In this document: positions 42,426-54,403 of the stretch, in pieces | Position numbering within the stretch: position 1 is the stretch's first letter | How the letters are laid out: each line of letters starts with the position of its first letter | From: Lagopus muta | Lineage: Eukaryota; Chordata; Aves; Galliformes; Phasianidae | Length of the DNA stretch: 64,000 bases | Reading direction: 5' to 3' | Assembly: GCF_023343835.1 (NCBI RefSeq) | Contig: NC_064438.1 | Location: forward strand, 58,118,578-58,182,577 | Position numbers and translations under genes: made by a program | Notes under the pieces: generated by a model | Told to the model about the DNA's origin: nothing | Databases searched by the model: none | The model's input: only the letters and a program-made list of their open reading frames with translations

Positions 42426-44439
42426 ATGACGGAAGAATTAGGAGCAAAGGGATGAAATTCAGTAAAATAATTTAAAAAATTGAAGGAGGTTATTTGCAAA
42501 ATGACCTCGTATTAAAAAAGACAGCCAAGCAGTGAGCATCAAATTTGGACAAGGAAGGACGAGTGCAGGAAAACAGCTGAGGATCAGTCAGGAGATGACA
42601 GCAAGGCGGTTCATTGCCCTTATCTTGGGTTCACAAGAAAAACCACCCGCCAACACAGCTTGTAAGGCTAAACATCACTCTGCGAATGAAAACAAGTCGG
42701 TCATTGGAAGCCAGCACATTCCAGCTCTATATTCTGCAGCAGGCCATCTGACCAGAAAGTTTTAAGCGTGAAATTTAGAATCCAGCGTGCAGTGATGGGG
42801 CTCTGCTCGAGGCTGTGCTGTGCTGCAGACATGGGGCAGCCCTTTTTTTGTCAAATGGCTTTAAATCAAAGAGCAAATCATCTTTGCAAGAGGGGAAGAG
42901 AGGTTTTTTGAGAATCAGAAAGATGAAAATCAGCCTATAACACGCATCGTATGCTTGTTTGCGCTTTAGAATAAACCTCAATTTAAACCTTTTAATTCCT
43001 CAGGCGCGTTGTCTTTGTCACAATGTTAGGAATGCTTCTCAAGTGCTGGACCAGAATCCGCTCCATGAGAGCAGGACGAAGGCAAGGCGATGCTCAGCTC
43101 CTGCCCCTCTCCCTGCTTGCCCCAGAGGTACACAGGAGGTACACCAGGATCCCAGCCCTTATATGGAGCGCGCTCCGCAGGCTCCAGCACGTCCCGGTGC
43201 GGGGAAAAGAGCCATCCCATAAATCTGAAACATGTTCTGGACAACGGCAGAGTTTACGCAGACCACAAGAATTGTAGGAATTAACCCCCTCTGCTCGCAG
43301 CACTGAAAACAAGATCTCGTGGAGATGCAGAGCTGGAAGGGGACGGCGCAGCTGTGACACCATCCAACCCCGAGCACAAACAGGGCGCATTCGGAAATGT
43401 TTTGCATGTTCCAAATATAAAAGGGGATTCTCCTTTTATGTTCAAGTTCTCCTAATTAAGAAGGGTTGACTGAACAAGGAAAGCAGCCGCAAAAACAAAA
43501 GCCTGTTTTCTGGAGGTGTCAAACTGCCCTCCGCTTAAAGGGCAGACCTGAATTTTTAATGATTACTCATCAAACAAGGTGAACTTGCCAGGCATGTTAC
43601 ATTCACTGAGGCCAAAAGGATTTAATAGCCAGAGTTCCACAGACCCAATGTCTTGCTGCATTTACAGCAGCACCGTTCCCATCATCTTCTGCCCTTCCCC
43701 CCCACCCTCCCATTCCTCCCTTTACCCCCTCTGCACTGTTTATCCCTTTGTAATTGCTGCTAAATCCCTAACCACAACACACAGCCTCACGCCCCGTTCC
43801 TCCCCCATTGCACCACACACTCGGGCACAAACAAGAGCCCAAACAGCAGCGCTGCTGCCCTCCCCCTCCCAAACTCCATGAGGGAAGGATGCTGGTTGGG
43901 GCTGCTGGTTCCACATCTGTTTACATTGAGATCGCGGCTATCTGCTGACACCACGGCCTCATCCTTTGCAAAGGAAAGCTGAGATTCTACAGCTTCTAAA
44001 CATGCCATACAGACCACAGATACCCGAGCCAGAGGCAGTGCAGAGGCTGTGGATCTGGCACTTTGCTCTAGAGCTGTGCATGGCTTCAGATCCTAGCAGT
44101 GACCTTGTAGTGTTTCATTGGGAGACATTTCCTTTCATCACAACATATCCCTGTTGGAGGCTCCTGAATTAGTTTCAGATGCAAATCCAACCTAAGTTCT
44201 GGTATCCTCAGGTCTCACCAAGCTTATATACTGCTGCTCTCCTTCCTCTTGACGGCTCCTTGCATGTCTATATACACAGACAAATACATGTTTCCATACA
44301 GAAACACACATATATTCACATCTACTCATGGCAAAGGCACCCTCTACACACTGAGGTCAAAGCCTTCATACGTTTCAGAGACACATGGGACCTGGCCAAG
44401 CAGTGACTCACCTTTGAGAAGAAGGTGATTAACGTCATT

Positions 44440-45265
44440 TGTGTGAAACCACAAATATTTATTTTAATGAAAAAATACTTAAAGTGTGCCACAGTGTCCA
44501 TATATTCATCTGAATAGTAGTACAAAGATATGCATTTCTGAGAAAAAGTCTTAACGCTGTAGAAAATAAACGTGGTTCTTAAATTATGTCAAAAGAAACC
44601 AGTAAAAAAGTAATGATTTATACACTGGGATAAAATGAAACGGAGATAATAAATTATAATTACAGTATTTCAGATCCTCGTGGTGCTTTTCAGCGTTGGT
44701 TTCTCCACGTGCCACGCAGAACACGGCCCAGCAGCCAGCCCTCAGAATGGTACTGTGGGTAACAGGATGTGGAGCTGAACAGATCCTAGAGAAACGACAC
44801 CACCGTTCGTTACTGACTGACACACACGACATTGGAACATGGCAGTTTTAGGTTTGTAAGTAACACATACTTCGTTAATGGAAATTAATTTTGCTTTTTT
44901 TTTTTTTAAATCAACTCCTCTTTTTATACTTTAATGAACTGAACAGCAATTATGGTCATCAACAAGAATGTCACCCGAGCACAATGCACGATGGTGCCTA
45001 AGTGGTGCTGCACGTTGCGTCGTCTCTTTATGCAAAGTCAACAGGAATTTGGAACAACCTCAGGTCTGATTAAGCACTGCAAAACGTTTGAAACTATAAA
45101 GTGCTTTTCCATACAAATCGTTTTTGCTCCTTAGAAACAGGAAAAAACCCAAACATGCACTTAAACCTGAAACCTCCATGCCATACATACTGCGGTTTAA
45201 CATCTGTTTTGTGCCATTGGTTTTCAGATTTCCTTTCCCATCCCTCCCAACCCCCAGTCAAAAAT
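44440..45265 (-). other. DDHD1: DDHD1 3' untranslated region
   Basis: AT-rich sequence of about 825 bases between the stop codon and an AATAAA signal. The 3' end is set by that signal and is not verified; a longer alternative UTR is possible. Confidence 0.65.
44458..44463 (-). terminator. DDHD1: Poly(A) signal AATAAA for DDHD1
   Basis: The minus strand reads AAAATAAATATTTGTG here. It is the only canonical hexamer in DDHD1 sense that I noticed within about 800 bases of the stop codon. Confidence 0.65.
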
Positions 45266-45447
45266 TCAGATAGCGTCCAAATTGGATTTGTCAGTATCGT
45301 CCTGGTCGTGTTTGTACATGAAGGTGAGGAGGAAAAGAGCAATATCCAGAGATGACCAATAGGCAGTGTGCGACGTGACTGCAGACCAGTATCTGCTCTC
45401 CACCAGACCTTCCCTGAGCTCGAAATCAATCCTGTGCTCCAGTTCCA
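45266..45447 (-). CDS. DDHD1: DDHD1 last coding exon (C-terminus and stop)
   Basis: This exon encodes ELEHRIDFELREGLVESRYW, SAVTSHTAYWSSLDIALFLL and TFMYKHDQDDTDKSNLDAI, then TGA at 45268-45266. It is the end of the DDHD domain, with the RIDFEL and SHTAYWSSLD segments that carry conserved acidic and histidine residues. The acceptor TTTCTAG ends at 45448, with a good pyrimidine tract before it. Entry is in phase 1, which requires an exon ending in phase 1 upstream. Confidence 0.96.
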
Positions 45448-45583
45448 CTAGAAATTGGAGAAGAAGGAGAAATGCTGTTAGAACTGTATGTCAGTGGAAG
45501 GAAAAGAAATCCTTGCTTATTTGTCTGCCACCTTTACGTTCTGATTCTGCAGAAACCAAACCTAAAGCTTGAAAAGAGCTGGT

Positions 45584-45597
45584 ATATATATATATAT
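45584..45597. repeat. (TA)n run
   Basis: A short TA dinucleotide run in a DDHD1 intron. Confidence 0.85.
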
Positions 45598-46491
45598 TAT
45601 TTAAGTAACTGTATATAATCTTTGTATACTGATTATAGAAATAAATCTATGCTCCTAACTGCACAGAAATACCCAGGAGATGCTGAGATCCCGTCAGCAA
45701 ACTCTGTCAGGAGGGAGATGCTCAGAGCCTGCAGCAATGAAGGGATCTGTTGTACCTCTGGCAGCCGAATCCCCATTCAGACTACATGCAGCACGACGTG
45801 CTTTCAGAAAACCATAGCTCTTTTTGATTTCCAGATTATTCCAAATACATTTCAGCAGTTATCTTTCCATTGTAATGGCTGCTTTGATTAATACCACATT
45901 CAGAGCAATTCCTACTGCGCGTTTCACTGGGATGGTTGACCTATTGCGAAGGCACTTCAGCGGTTAGAAAATCTCTGCAAGGAGCAACAGAATGAAAAGG
46001 ACAAAACTAAAAGCCTGCTTAGCTACAAAAGCCAAAACCCCATATTGAGTAAAAAATGCAGCCATTTATCATAGGCAATTTCAAGGAATTTTAATTCTTG
46101 GCTGGGAGAGAGCATAAATGGAGCATCACAACAAGCGCTGCCTCCACGGTCATGGCACAGCAGCACGGGGGAGTGACAGCCCTTCGTCTCTCACAGCGGC
46201 GTTTCGCTGCTTTCCAAACACAGCAAGGAAAGGGAGTCGGAGCCTCTGCATACCAGGAGACAACCACAGTCATTTCCACTGAGATGCATGCATTCAGAAC
46301 CAGTCGCTCTGCAGCAAAAACACCCCGACCAACCCCGTCTCTGTTACAGAAGCTTGGGAGGAAGCCAAACCCCACTGCAAGCCGTGCGGCCACTCTCTCG
46401 GAAGCAGACACTCGGGCCATGGATTGCATCACTCTGCCCACAGATTCGTGGCCTCTGCTCAAAGTTCTCCTCCTATAGACGGGATTTCACA

Positions 46492-47065
46492 GAATCACAG
46501 AACGGCCCGGCTTGGAAGGGACCTCAAGGATCACGAAGCTCCAACCCCCCTGTGCCATGCAGGGCCACCAACCTCCCCATTTCACAGCAGCCCAGGCTGC
46601 CCAGGGCCCCATCCAACCTGGCCTCCAACACCTCCAGGGATGGACGGGGCATCACAGCCTCTCTGGGCAGCTGTTCCAGCACCTCACCACTCTCTCAGCA
46701 CACAACTTCCCCCTGACATCCTTTCTCAACCTTCCCTCCCTCAACTTCCAGCCATTTCCCCATGTCCTGCTGTTATCTTCCCTTTCCAATAGTTGATTCC
46801 CGTCATCTGTAGGCTCCCTTTAGGCACTGCAGGCTGCACTGAGCTCACCCCGCAGCCTTCTTTTCTCCATGCTGAACAAGCCCAGCTCCCTCACCCTATC
46901 TTCACGGGGAGATGCTGCAGCTTCCTGCTCATTTTTGTGGCTCCTCTGGACCCTCTCCAACAGCTCTCTGTCTTTCCTGTACTGGGGGCTTCAGACCTGG
47001 ACACAGCACTGCAGCTGGGATTTCAGCAAAGAGGGATGTGGGAATTGTGCAGAGACCTCAACGTG
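46492..47065 (-). mobile_element. CR1 LINE, about 570 bases
   Basis: CACAGAACGGCCCGGCTTGG, GCCACCAACCTCCCCATTTC, CAGGCTCCCTTTAGGCACTG, TGAACAAGCCCAGCTCCCTC and CACAGCACTGCAGCTGGGAT. It is a close match to the copy at 21046, but extends further 5'. Confidence 0.94.
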
Positions 47066-47712
47066 CCACCATGCAAAGGGACCTCATCAAGAGCTCCACA
47101 GTGCTGACTGTCACACCACTCCATTTCCCTGAAGTTTAAAACCAACTCTCTGTCCGCAGCAGTGACTCAGGCAGGTTATCTGCTGGAAGTGGCAGCAATC
47201 AACAGACTGCAATGCATCATGTGAATGCAATCACAAGATACAACAGTGCTAATGCTTGTGACTGCTTAGATTGCAAAAGCCCCGCCTTGCGATGAGAAGT
47301 TTAAAAATAAAGTATGAATGTCTGTAAAGGAAGTATATGTACTTTTAAAAAAATAACCCAGCTGCTAAAATTGCACTCTGTGCTCTGGGGGGTTCAGAGC
47401 AGGACAAGGACAGCCTCTGTTTCCAGCCATACCTGCATTTAAATAGAGATTGCTTCAGAACTGCAAATGTATGGGCAAATTTACATAAATCCATTTCATT
47501 ACAGAGGCTGAAATTCTTGAAGCAATCATTTTGCTTTCCCTAGAGATAGTCTAGGAACTACTGATGGACAGGTCTCGTTAGCTAAAACTCACACACACAT
47601 AGATGTGTGTGAGCATATGTGACAGGCACAAATACACAGATAAATGTTTTTTAAGAGGACAAAAAAAAATAAATAACAGGGAGAATGAAGTCAGTAATTG
47701 TACAGCCTTCAA

Positions 47713-48160
47713 AGAATCACAGAATGGCTGAGGCTGGAAGGGACCTCTAGAGCTGACGTGGTCCACTGCCCTGCTCAAGAAGGGATAGCCAGAGCTGGAG
47801 CCCAGCACTGTGCATGGGTGGTTTTTGGAGATCTCCAAAGAGAGACCCCACAGCCTTTCTGGGCAGCTTGTTCCAGTGCTCTGCCACCCGCACAGCACAG
47901 AGTGATGGCCAGAGGGAATGTCCGTGTTCCAGTTTATGCCCACTGCCTCTCGTCCTGGCACTGGGCACCACTGCACAGAGCCTGGCTCTGTCCTCCCCAC
48001 ACCTCCCTTCAGGTACTGACGGACACGGATGGGATCTCTGAGTATCCTCAGCTCCAGGCTGAGCAGCCCCAGCTCTCGGCCCTCCTCACAGCAGAGCTGT
48101 TTCAGGCCCTGCAGCACCTCGCTGGCCTTATGCTGGGCTCTCTCCACTCACTCCCACAAG
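47713..48160 (-). mobile_element. CR1 LINE, about 450 bases, older-looking
   Basis: AGAATCACAGAATGGCTGAG, GCTGGAAGGGACCTCTAGAG, CTTGTTCCAGTGCTCTGCCA, CTCAGCTCCAGGCTGAGCAG. It ends about 60 bases from the next DDHD1 exon. Confidence 0.9.
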
Positions 48161-48219
48161 ACACACACGCAGGAGATCCTGCTCCCACAAGGGACATAAG
48201 GTGTGCTAGTCACTAACAC

Positions 48220-48388
48220 GTGGGTTCGAGGAAGCCTGAGCTGCTCTGTGAGAAAGGCGGCGTTCCCACAGCGCTCTTCTTGTCGTCCCCTTCCGCTCCA
48301 TCTTTTCCTGGCTCTGCAGTCTGCGTACTTGAGCGACCAAATCTCGAAAACAGCATCCCTCCGAGGCCCTTCCCAATGCTCGCAGCTC
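48220..48388 (-). CDS. DDHD1: DDHD1 coding exon (GKGLGGMLFSRFG segment)
   Basis: This exon encodes GAASIGKGLGGMLFSRFGRS, STQTAEPGKDGAEGDDKKSA and VGTPPFSQSSSGFLEP: a conserved glycine-rich stretch followed by a variable, acidic and serine-rich linker of the DDHD domain. The acceptor GAGCTCAG ends at 48389. The donor is taken as CCCAC|GTGTTAG at 48219, a weak site; a second weak GT lies nine bases further on. Reading on into the intron gives a stop within two codons. It enters in phase 1 and leaves in phase 2. Confidence 0.9.
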
Positions 48389-49709
48389 CTGAGCTCAGCA
48401 AAAACAAACAAACAAAAGGAAAACAAGCACGAGGTCAGCCAATTCAAACTGCAAATTAAAGCCGCCGCTGCACCCGTCAATTAGAGCGGGGTGATGGAAA
48501 ACACTATTCATGCTTTTCTAGGGTGGGAACAGCTTATCTGACTGAAGTCTACACTGTTCATCGCGATGCTAATCTAGTGGACAGGCAAAGGCTGTAATTT
48601 GGAACCTGTAGTTACGGGGAACAAAAAAATAGATGGGAATGCTTTTGCAGAAAGGAATCTGGAATTTTTAAGTCTGCGTTGTAATTCCTCCTTTATAGAA
48701 AGTTTAAGACAAATGTTTCAAAACCATGATGCTGCCTTCTGAACCTAAGAATCCCATGGGAATATTGAAGAGACTTCTTTTGTTTGTGGTCCTCAGGATG
48801 AAATAACCCCTACAGAGCTTTAGAAATGCTCTACCGTCCTTCAGTACGACTCCTTTGGTTGCTCAGGAAGGTGTAAAAGCTAGGAACAGATCTGAGATGT
48901 TTTCTCCTGACTTTGCTGCCACCGTATGGACGAGACACTGAAGTTGCTGTAGTAAAACAGCAAAAAGCAGTGTACTGTGAGAGAACGCTGCTCTGAAATG
49001 CTGCATGCTTTCACTTAAGGACTGAACTGCTTTTATACACTCTATTTGTTGGGTTGGCAGGATTTCTTGCACTAGGTCACACTAACCTTCTTCCAGATCC
49101 CACACAGAGAGCTAAAGAAAGTCCTTGAGTCAACAAAAACTGCATGTGTGTGCTCAAATATAAGCTCCAGTGAAAGTGATTTTAAGCTCTACTAAATCAG
49201 GGCTTACTCTGATTCGGAAAGTTGATTCAGAAAGGCAGAAAGGGACAGACTTCACAGTGAAATAGCCCGAATCTCCCTTGGTAAAATTATACAGTATTGG
49301 GTTCCATTTAACCTATACGGAGTGATTTTTTTCCTTCTATTTGTCAATACCACAGAATGCAAACACAAAACAAGCTTCAAAGTATTTCAAAACATGAAGT
49401 ACAGTGGATATTATATGAAGCCCCCAGGATGTTACCATAAGAAGGCAGACAATAGAGCGGCAATAGCATAAACTCTCTGACCCACATCCTCTCCCTGCAA
49501 CGCATCCTTTCCTTGACTTCAGTGTATTATGTAAACTGCCTTTTCTTCAAAGCAAATGTTAGTTTGGATTAGAACAAGCAATGCACCCCACGCAAAACAA
49601 GCACTGAAAACAGGCAGGAATGACTTGCTGACAGTTGGACCTTAAACACCACATAGCAGTGATGCTGTGTGAGAAGACCCCTGCAGAAAAAGGGACAAGG
49701 AGCAATTAC
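48389..49709 (-). other. DDHD1: DDHD1 intron
   Basis: 1.3 kb of AT-rich single-copy intron. No CR1 fragment is recognised, which is notable beside its neighbours, and no other feature is seen. Confidence 0.75.
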
Positions 49710-49962
49710 CCAGTATACTGGCTTTGCCTATGTTGGTTATGGACTCCCCGTAGTGGCGCCGAACCATGACTGGTGAAGTAGTTGGGCTTGGTACAGTTGA
49801 AGCACTTTCGCCATCCGTAACTGAGGTAGGTTCTTTTGTTGGGTTGAGAAAACTTGGCTTCATATGCTCGTAAGGTAGAGGGTTTGCGGTGTTGTACCAG
49901 TGGATCTGGACTGGTGAAATGTTGCTGTAGTGCTTCAGGATTAAAGGTTCTAATCTATAGGC
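49710..49962 (-). CDS. DDHD1: DDHD1 coding exon (DDHD domain, AYRLEPLILKHYSN)
   Basis: This exon encodes AYRLEPLILKHYSNISPVQI, HWYNTANPLPYEHMKPSFLN, PTKEPTSVTDGESASTVPSP and TTSPVMVRRHYGESITNIGK, ASIL. The first part is strongly conserved in DDHD1; the serine/threonine-rich middle is a variable linker. The acceptor CTTGCAG ends at 49963 and the donor is CTGG|GTAATT at 49709. It enters in phase 0 and leaves in phase 1. Confidence 0.97.
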
Positions 49963-50685
49963 CTGCAAGAGGAATTCAGGAAAGAAAACAGAGTGACAAG
50001 ACTGAAATCTATATACCCTATACTATATACCAGACTATACTACAATACTGTATACCAGAGTCTGGATAGGAAAGCATGAAACTCCCCAGTCAGACTCCTG
50101 TTCAAAGAGGCTGCCAAGGCCGTATGGATCAGAGGCCCAACATCCTGCCTTTGATGACAGCTAACACTGGCTGCCTATGGAGGAGCACAAGGACAGCACA
50201 AAGCTATACCAATACTTCCTTCCCAAGGCCTATCCCACCCTCTAACAATCTGTTACTCCCTTAGGGAAAACGACAGTGTCTTTGTTTTTCTACAGTATTC
50301 TGTGAACTGCTTGTGAAGCCTTTTTATGATGGCAGTAGTAGATTTGGATCCATGACATTTAATGGAAGCCAGTAAGCTAAAGCCAAGTTGGAACTTGACT
50401 GAAGGGTTATTTCACGTCTTTGCAAAAAAGCAAGTTGAGTACACTCAAATTTGACCCTTATTAATTAGAAAAGAGAAGCAAAGTGCACGACACTGAAGGC
50501 AACCATTTGCAGCAAATGCTTCTCAACTGCTACAAAACCCGAGGTACTGCACAGCAATCATGAACAGCCAGTGCAGTGCAGGAACACACATGTGTCAGCT
50601 CACACACTTTGAAGAACTCGTTATCACACAGCCAACACTTAGAAACAAAAAAAGGTAAAAGCTTGCAACTGGAATTACAACTCAC
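49963..50685 (-). other. DDHD1: DDHD1 intron
   Basis: 720 bases of intron with no repeat or coding signal recognised. Confidence 0.75.
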
Positions 50686-50835
50686 CACTGGATCTGTTGG
50701 ATGAAAGATATTCAGTAAGCGGTTACAAATTGTTCTGGGCAGAATATGATCTTGACTCCCGCTGTTTCCTGGACGGATGCCACGCAATGCCAAGAACACT
50801 GCTAGTGGAGATCCCATACAGAAGAAATTCTCAAC
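50686..50835 (-). CDS. DDHD1: DDHD1 coding exon (VENFFCMGSPLAVFLALRG)
   Basis: This exon encodes VENFFCMGSPLAVFLALRGI, RPGNSGSQDHILPRTICNRL and LNIFHPTDPV, the well-conserved start of the DDHD domain following the lipase segment. The acceptor CTCCTTAG ends at 50836 and the donor is CAGTG|GTGAGT at 50685. 50 codons with both ends on codon boundaries. Confidence 0.97.
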
Positions 50836-53800
50836 CTAAGGAGAGATTTCATCTGCCTGAATGAGGGTGGAAATAATGCTTTCTAACACGGCTGGATTTG
50901 ATTTCTCTCTGTTTCAACCAAGGGACTTGTATAGTATTGGTAAATTAAAACAGGGAAGAGCACTGTAATATACACAGTATAACATAACAAGTTAGGTTTC
51001 CTGTTTTTTTTGCTGTGAGAAGAGAGCTACATGTTGTGATGCTGCAACGTTTGAGAATTGGAAACTATGTTGGGTATTTGAACTGAAAGAAGTCTACCAA
51101 CACTGGAAGGAGTAATACAAGAACTTAGAAGACACTAAGACACTTAGAAGAAGGAAAGAAATGTGATGTGTTTCACATCATTAAAGTCTGCTTCTCATGC
51201 AACTTTTCAAAGCTCACCACAGCTCCATAACCTTATCCTCAGCTAGTACTCCTTGACTCACTTTGCTACAGAAGCCATCAGTGCAACTGCACTGAGCACT
51301 GGAGATGACCTACAGAAAACCCTCCTGGTAGTCACACACACATACAGGCTGGTGATATGTACAACCTCTTGCAAATATCCGGTGTTAAGTGAACAGAATG
51401 GTGCTCATCAGAAGTGTCACACATCACAGACAGAAGCACTGCCTGAGCACAGCACACTGAGCTACCTTGCAGCTCACGCTCATGCTGTGCAAAGCTGCTG
51501 CAACCTGCTCTGCAAGGATTGCCCTCAGCACTGCCGGGCAGGCAGAGCAACCCTGCACTGCAGCCGTGAACCCATCTGACATACATCACTGAGCACACAT
51601 CAGTGGTAATGACTTCTGATCACTGCCAACGTAGGCCAGGATTCAACAGTGACCAAGAGGTGAATGCCTTTGTATCCCATTACCAATCCTCAGATATTGT
51701 CTCCAAGGAACAGAAGGCACTGCAACCAAGGCACTGTCAGCGTGCTGCTACTCAACTGGTGAGAGGAGTTTATTCTTGCTGGGTGCACGAGGAGAACGCC
51801 TGGATTCCCACACGCCTTTGCTGTATGTCAGCACACGGAGCGAAGGCGTGGAAATAATGGCCCGTTTTATCTACCAGATTCCAGCATTGAACAAAACATT
51901 CCTCCTCCTCTGACTTGGCGCTGGTACTCCACCTCTTCCTTCCAAAAGAATGTCCAAGCTCCAATTCAATGGAAAAAAGCCCTAGGTCTTCAGCAGAGCT
52001 ATTCAGTGTCATATGCTGCAAAGCACAGATCACTGTCATCTGTAGTGTTACTCCAGTTACTCTGGAGTTCAAAGCAGCTCTTCTTTCAATTAACCTTCAC
52101 AGAGACCCTCACATTTCTGCAGTTTGGACAAAAAGCCTTCTCATCTTCAAATACGACAGAAACAGATATTCACTGTGTTACCCTTTGAAGTGAGTACATC
52201 ACTTCCAACCCTGTCCATCTGACTTGCCCATATACAGCATTTAGAGTACACAGTTATGGTCTTTGTGCTTCAGAAAGAAATCAGAAAGCGACTGCCAGCT
52301 GACATTTGCTGGCAGATACTTCCCAGAATTCTCCTCATGCAAAGATCCTTAAAAAGGTACATAATTTAAATGGTCACGAGGTGCAGGTTTCTATCAATAA
52401 ACATTAACAGTGTCCATAGACAGATGCTCTTTCTTGGAGCACAGCGTTCTTTGCTGTATTATTTTCTTCCATGCACGAGTTTTCAGCATGATCTTCCATC
52501 TCTGGTAAAGTTCACAAAGACAAAGTGCCAACTGCAGGGTACCTCAAAGGGTGGCAATAAATCAATACCAATGCTAAAAATCAAAAGCAAGCCTTCCAAA
52601 AATAAAGCCCTTTAAATTAGCAGTCATTAGACGCTTAGCACTGTAGCAAAGTGGCATCTATCAATTTTGGTGTTCCTGCATGAGGCAGGACTGAGGCACT
52701 CCATGTACACTCCTGTAAATGTTTAACAGAGAAGCAATTTTTAAGAACACCACTTTTCAGGATAGCACTTTTCTCCTGGTTATGATTCACGAACAGAAGA
52801 CCTAATGGATTCATTTTAACGTTAAGCAGAAGCAGGTATTACACCATTCCCCACATGTTCATATTCTGGCTAGTCCTTTCCATCACAACTGCATGTAGCC
52901 ACTTGGTTGTGTATGACAGCCTAAGAGATCAGGGATCAAGGACTCCACCCTCCTGCACTGCACAGCTCAAAGCAATTTGTGGATCAAGCACTTGCAGTGA
53001 ATAACAACTCAAGATCCTATGAGAGCTCTGTCTGCCAAGAGCCATGGCGCTTGGTAGTCAGTGCCTACAAAGCAGTTACTTCTCTTTCAACAAGCTAGTC
53101 ACCCTCAGGAAGCTTGCTGATGAGCAATCATCTCTCAATGACATCCTGCAGAAATCCTCCTTTGGCAGGAGCACCTTGCTATCACATTCATGGAAAGCCT
53201 TCCTCTTCCCCTTGAGGTCTCCCTTCTTCCCCTTGAGGTCTGTTCCATGCACAGTACTCAAGCAGGAGGAGTCATAAGCTTTGCTCTACGATAGGAATAC
53301 TGACATAAAAAAAACAAAATGTCTTTTTGTTTTTTTCAGTAAGGGTAAGAAAAAGGATGCACATCAATGGGAAATTACCTAAGAGTAATTTGGATATAGT
53401 TCTCTCTTCTCTCTGCCTTCTTTTCCCCTCCCCTCCTGCTCTCTCTAAAAAGCATCTGTTCAAAGAAACCTTCAGTTTAAACGCAGCTGAGTGAAGAATA
53501 ATCTTTGCACACAGCAAGAGCAGTATGTCTGACTCCAGCTTCTTTGATGGTAGAGATAATAGCACAACATGCGTTTTTAAGCTGTGATAAAAGAAGGAGG
53601 CTATGACAAATTGAATTACAGTTAGTTTCCTCTTTTTCACGGCTCAAGATTGACCTTGGCTTCTGGGAGTGCTTCTGAATTCAGAAGGAAAGACAAATGG
53701 CAAGTTAAGAACAATAATCTATTTTCTTCTTATCTACCATGTCACATTTTTATTGTTTCATATTTTAGGATACAGCAGAGCAACCAGAAAGCGTTGCACA

Positions 53801-54327
53801 TCCCACCACAAAGCTAGAAATGTCCTCTTCCAGTGCCATGAAATTCTAGCAATTGACAGAGCCAATTAGCAAGCAGTCTTTTTCACGAGTCTAGAAGTAA
53901 CCTGCCCTACCTGTCAGGCCAGAGTAATTCTGAAGGAAAATCCACTGCTGGAGGAAATTCACTCCGATTGACTCAGAGGTGTGATGTGTTAGAAGCAGTC
54001 CTCAGGGCAGATGGTTCAATTGACAAAGAAGTACAGTTGTTCAAGGTATGTGATTGGTGCAATTTGTCAAATGGTTTTTACCTTCCCACAAGTGTGTGTA
54101 GTGTGATAGCTATTCAAACACTGGGTTATGTATTTACATAGGAACATATATACTTGTAACAAATAGTAGCACATGAATCTAGTAGTGTGTTCATGTACAT
54201 CCACACACATTCATGCCATTTTACCAATGTCTAGTGACATGGGAAAAAAAAGAAAGTAGAATAATTCTAACTGCAAGTGTGCTTTTAGTGTGATTAGGAC
54301 ATTCAGTGAAAATCTAGATATACATAC
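50836..54327 (-). other. DDHD1: DDHD1 intron
   Basis: 3.5 kb, AT-rich, without a clear CR1 fragment. It contains a 21-bp tandem duplication (53205-53241). Short open frames have no recognisable products. Confidence 0.75.
53205..53241. repeat. 21-bp tandem duplication
   Basis: CTTCCCCTTGAGGTCT occurs twice, 21 bases apart, without differences. Confidence 0.88.
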
Positions 54328-54403
54328 CTTAAATTTTAAGACAGGTGTTTTTGCTATGGTGGATGCCTTTAAGCCTTGTAACCTCTCTTCTATCTCTTTC
54401 AAC
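54328..54403 (-). CDS. DDHD1: DDHD1 coding exon (LKEIEERLQGLKAS)
   Basis: A 76-nt exon encoding LKEIEERLQGLKASTIAKTP and VLKFK, a charged helix and linker between the lipase and DDHD parts. The acceptor TTTTCCAG ends at 54404 and the donor is TTAAG|GTATGT at 54327. It enters in phase 2 (completing Arg) and leaves in phase 0, matching both neighbours. Confidence 0.95.

Larger units (their letters stand above)
31601..44439. other. FERMT2-DDHD1 intergenic interval
   Basis: About 12.8 kb without a supportable gene. It contains CR1 fragments near 31858, 33210, 33590, 36555, 37060, 39727, 40115, 40895, 41465 and 42174, a poly-T at 32597, a long poly-G at 38619-38640 and ordinary single-copy DNA. 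Open frames up to about 230 codons overlap CR1 copies or lie in GC-rich DNA and match nothing that I know. Unannotated noncoding transcripts cannot be excluded. Confidence 0.75.
45448..48219 (-). other. DDHD1: DDHD1 intron interval with an expected but unseen exon
   Basis: 2.8 kb between two clear exons. CR1 copies at 46492-47065 and 47713-48160 and a TA run at 45584-45597 fill much of it. The phases of the flanking exons (2 on exit, 1 on entry) do not match, so another exon of 3n+2 bases should lie here. I could not see the expected residues. Confidence 0.7.

Noticed and set aside
47415..47510. Candidate for the missing DDHD1 exon (ATTTGCAG acceptor, AAATGCAG|GTATGG donor on the minus strand)
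   Set aside because: The splice sites look fair, but the 28 bases between them are not 3n+2 in length and do not encode the expected residues.
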